Of a stretch of 7,670 bases of DNA, positions 5,602 to 7,670 are shown one piece after another; the first letter of the stretch is position 1; the number at the start of each line of letters is the position of its first letter. The stretch is from Enterovibrio sp042096095 (lineage in GTDB: Bacteria > Pseudomonadota > Gammaproteobacteria > Enterobacterales > Vibrionaceae). Position numbers and translations under genes: made by a program. The notes beneath the pieces were generated by a model. That model ran no database searches and was not told the origin of the DNA. It worked only from the letters and a program-made list of their open reading frames with translations. Location of the stretch: the NCBI GenBank assembly GCA_042096095.1, contig JBELME010000209.1:1-7670 (forward strand), in the 5' to 3' direction.

Positions 5602-7158
5602 ATGTTTGAATTTCCCAAATTCCCCCAGCACTCAGTGAAAAACGACGTACTGTCAGGGTTGACGGTTGCGCTTGCACTTGTGCCTGAAGCCGTCGCATTC
5701 GCCTTTGTAGCAGGTGTAGACCCAATGGTTGGTCTCTACGCTGCGTTCATTATGGGCTTATTAACCTCTATTCTTGGCGGTCGTCCAGGCATGATTTCGG
5801 GCGCAACAGGCGCAATGGCCGTTGTCATGGTTAGCTTGGTGGCTCAGCACGGCATCGAATACCTTTTTGCCGCCGTTATGCTTGCGGGTCTATTCCAAGT
5901 GTCTGCCGGTATCTTCAAGCTCGGAAAATTCATCCGCATGGTGCCTCACCCTGTGATGATTGGTTTCGTTAATGGCTTGGCTATCGTTATTTTCCTTGCA
6001 CAGCTAGGCCAATTCAAAGCGCCAGATGCGGCAGGAAACCTAGACTGGCTTCAAGGCAGCCAAATGATGTTGATGCTTGGCTTGGTGGCGATCACCATGG
6101 CAATCATTCACTTCCTGCCAAAACTGACCACATCTGTACCGTCTTCACTGGTCGCTATCGTGTCTGTCACGGCGGCTGTGGTGCTACTGGATCTTGATAC
6201 CCGCACCGTGGTGGACTTCCTTCGCTCAATGAGCGGCGACGAGAACGCAACACTGGCAGGTTCACTCCCAACGTTTGCTGTTCCATCGGTGCCATTTAAC
6301 CTAGAAACGCTGTACATCATTCTGCCTTACGCGTTGATTCTTGCTGCAGTTGGTTTGATTGAATCGCTGCTGACACTGACCGTTATTGATGAAATGACAG
6401 GCACACGTGGTCACGGTAACCGTGAGTGTGTGGGTCAAGGCGTTGCGAACGTAACATGTTCAGTGTTCGGTGCAATGGGCGGCTGTGCGATGATTGGTCA
6501 ATCAATGATCAACGTAAACTCAGGCGGTCGTGGCCGTCTATCGGGCATTGTTGCCGCACTTGCACTGCTTTGCTTTATCTTGTTCACCTCTTCACTGATT
6601 GAAATGATCCCACTTGCCGCGCTTGTTGGTGTGATGTTCATGGTCGTCATCGGCACCTTTGAATGGGCAACCTTCAAGCTGGCACGTCGTGTACCGAAGA
6701 AAGATTTCTTTGTCATCGTATTGGTGACCGTTGTTACCGTGATGACTGACCTTGCGATTGCCGTGATTGTTGGTGTGATTGTCTCTGCGTTGATGTTTGC
6801 ATGGGAACATGCGAAACACATTTTCGCGACAAGCCACATTAACGAAGAAGGTTCTAAAATCTATGAAGTTAACGGCCCACTGTTCTTCGGTTCAGTGGCT
6901 AACTTCCTTGAACTATTCGATGCACAGAATGACCCAAGCGACGTTATCGTAGATTTTGGTAAGTCACGCGTTGCTGACCATTCCGCTATCGAAGCGATTG
7001 ACACCTTGGCTGACCGATACAACAAATCGGGTAAAACCCTGCACCTTCGCCATTTGTCGTCAGATTGTCAGGCGCTACTGACGAAAGCGGGCAGCTTGGT
7101 TGAAATCAACCACATTGAAGATCCAAACTACAAAGTGGCAGACGACCTATTGGGATAA
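5602..7158 (+). CDS. SulP-family inorganic anion transporter with STAS domain
   Basis: A 518-aa inner-membrane protein of the SulP/SLC26 family, which moves sulfate, bicarbonate or other anions (and dicarboxylates in DauA). Seen: a hydrophobic transporter core of many membrane segments (about residues 15-405) with the family-typical GLTVALALVPEAVAFAF (19-35), GGRPGMISGATGAMAVV (59-75) and the conserved block from NRECVGQG to NSGGRGRLSG (273-315). A cytoplasmic STAS domain of about 100 residues follows (about 418-510), with VADHSAIEAID (457-467) at the place of the family's regulatory helix. The N-terminal motifs remind me of the BicA-like bicarbonate branch more than of classical sulfate permeases, but substrate cannot be read from sequence and no carbonic anhydrase or sulfur gene is adjacent. 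The ATG start is supported by the family-like MFEFPKF opening; the Shine-Dalgarno is weak. It stands as its own transcription unit between two terminators. Confidence 0.93.
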   Translation: MFEFPKFPQHSVKNDVLSGLTVALALVPEAVAFAFVAGVDPMVGLYAAFIMGLLTSILGGRPGMISGATGAMAVVMVSLVAQHGIEYLFAAVMLAGLFQVSAGIFKLGKFIRMVPHPVMIGFVNGLAIVIFLAQLGQFKAPDAAGNLDWLQGSQMMLMLGLVAITMAIIHFLPKLTTSVPSSLVAIVSVTAAVVLLDLDTRTVVDFLRSMSGDENATLAGSLPTFAVPSVPFNLETLYIILPYALILAAVGLIESLLTLTVIDEMTGTRGHGNRECVGQGVANVTCSVFGAMGGCAMIGQSMINVNSGGRGRLSGIVAALALLCFILFTSSLIEMIPLAALVGVMFMVVIGTFEWATFKLARRVPKKDFFVIVLVTVVTVMTDLAIAVIVGVIVSALMFAWEHAKHIFATSHINEEGSKIYEVNGPLFFGSVANFLELFDAQNDPSDVIVDFGKSRVADHSAIEAIDTLADRYNKSGKTLHLRHLSSDCQALLTKAGSLVEINHIEDPNYKVADDLLG

Positions 7159-7192
7159 TCCCCACCGTCTGACACCCGATTGGGTTCTCAGT

Positions 7193-7223
7193 AAAAAAAG
7201 CGAGCCAATGGCTCGCTTTTTTT
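7193..7223. terminator. Bidirectional intrinsic terminator between convergent genes
   Basis: A GCGAGCC stem (7200-7206) pairs with GGCTCGC (7210-7216) around a 3-nt loop. It is flanked by seven A (7193-7199) and seven T (7217-7223). The symmetric A and T tracts let it terminate both the SulP gene (plus) and the fasciclin gene (minus), whose stop codons lie 34 nt and 46 nt from it. Confidence 0.93.
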
Positions 7224-7269
7224 GTCCGTGGTTACGCACCCATTCTTTCAGGGAAGAGTAAACGCCGTT

Positions 7270-7670
7270 TTAGTTGGGAATAATCACGCTATCAATCACG
7301 TGAATAACGCCGTTTGATGCTTCGATATCTGTCGCAACGACATTGGCGTTATCGACTTTCACGCCGTTCGTGGTATCGATAGAGATAACACTGCCTTGCG
7401 CTGTCGTTGCCTCTGTCAGACCTACCACGTCTTTTGCCATCACTTTCCCTGGCACTACGTGATAAGTCAAAATAGCCACAAGCTGGTCTTTGTTTTCTGG
7501 CTGTAAAAGGCTTTCCACTGTCCCAGCTGGTAGCTTTGCAAATGCTTCATTGGTGGGTGCGAAAACGGTAAAAGGCCCTTTCCCTTGAAGCGTTTCGACA
7601 AGGCCAGCCGCTTTCACTGCAGCGACTAGCGTGCTGAAATCTGAATTTACTGATGCTATTTCAACGATAT
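7270..7670 (-). CDS. FAS1/fasciclin-domain protein, 5' end cut by window edge
   Basis: The minus-strand frame is open from the right edge to TAA at 7272-7270, giving 132 residues of the C-terminal part. It is essentially one complete FAS1 domain. Seen: FSTLVAAVKAAGLVETL, the H1-like FTVFAPTNEAFAKLP, the YHVVPGKV segment after the central helices, and the C-terminal H2-like NGVIHVIDSVIIPN. FAS1 proteins are usually exported, surface or periplasmic, and associated with adhesion or biofilm matrix. A signal peptide would be expected just beyond the edge but is not visible. The GTG at 7617-7615 is internal: the frame continues upstream with domain sequence (EIASVNSDFSTL), so it is not the start. 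Single-domain bacterial members are about 160 aa, so roughly 25-40 residues are missing. No obvious functional link to the convergent transporter. Confidence 0.93.
   Translation of the reverse strand, partial: IVEIASVNSDFSTLVAAVKAAGLVETLQGKGPFTVFAPTNEAFAKLPAGTVESLLQPENKDQLVAILTYHVVPGKVMAKDVVGLTEATTAQGSVISIDTTNGVKVDNANVVATDIEASNGVIHVIDSVIIPN

Noticed and set aside
6498..6839. Minus-strand ORFs inside the SulP gene
   Set aside because: Antisense shadows of the transmembrane coding sequence, which is intact and clearly recognisable on the plus strand.

Overview
The window looks like a chromosomal core segment from a marine gammaproteobacterium of the Vibrionaceae (Vibrio or a close relative). 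The basis is protein-level recognition of RluC, RNase E and the SulP transporter, moderate GC, and a short palindromic repeat of a kind I associate with Vibrio intergenic regions. No species can be named from sequence reading alone. I found no phage, insertion sequence, CRISPR, toxin-antitoxin or defence genes, and no evidence of a new multi-gene system.

Layout: (1) On the minus strand, rluC (23S rRNA pseudouridine synthase) is followed by an overlapping HAD-family phosphatase gene that runs off the left edge. The two look like one transcription unit. The HAD gene has no ATG, GTG or TTG start available before its catalytic motif. (2) A 516-base divergent intergenic region separates rluC from rne. 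It holds two candidate forward promoters and a leader of about 370-450 nt with several stem-loops and a possible 23-codon leader ORF ending just before rne. This resembles the long autoregulated rne leader known from E. coli. (3) rne (plus strand, 1044 aa) encodes RNase E with a full catalytic half and a long disordered scaffold half, and ends at a strong intrinsic terminator. (4) A 415-base gap contains that terminator, a 56-base inverted-repeat element directly abutting it, a gene-free stretch and a candidate promoter. (5) A SulP-family anion transporter with a C-terminal STAS domain (plus strand) follows, converging on a FAS1/fasciclin-domain protein gene (minus strand) cut by the right edge. 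The two share a bidirectional terminator.

Functionally, rluC and rne are both RNA-metabolism genes in a classic divergent arrangement: one modifies 23S rRNA, the other is the RNA degradosome scaffold and main mRNA/rRNA-processing endonuclease. The transporter and fasciclin genes appear to be independent transcription units with no visible functional link to them. The observations most worth checking are the non-canonical HAD start, the leader ORF and structures before rne, the exact 50-residue-spaced repeat in the RNase E scaffold, and the palindromic repeat after the rne terminator.
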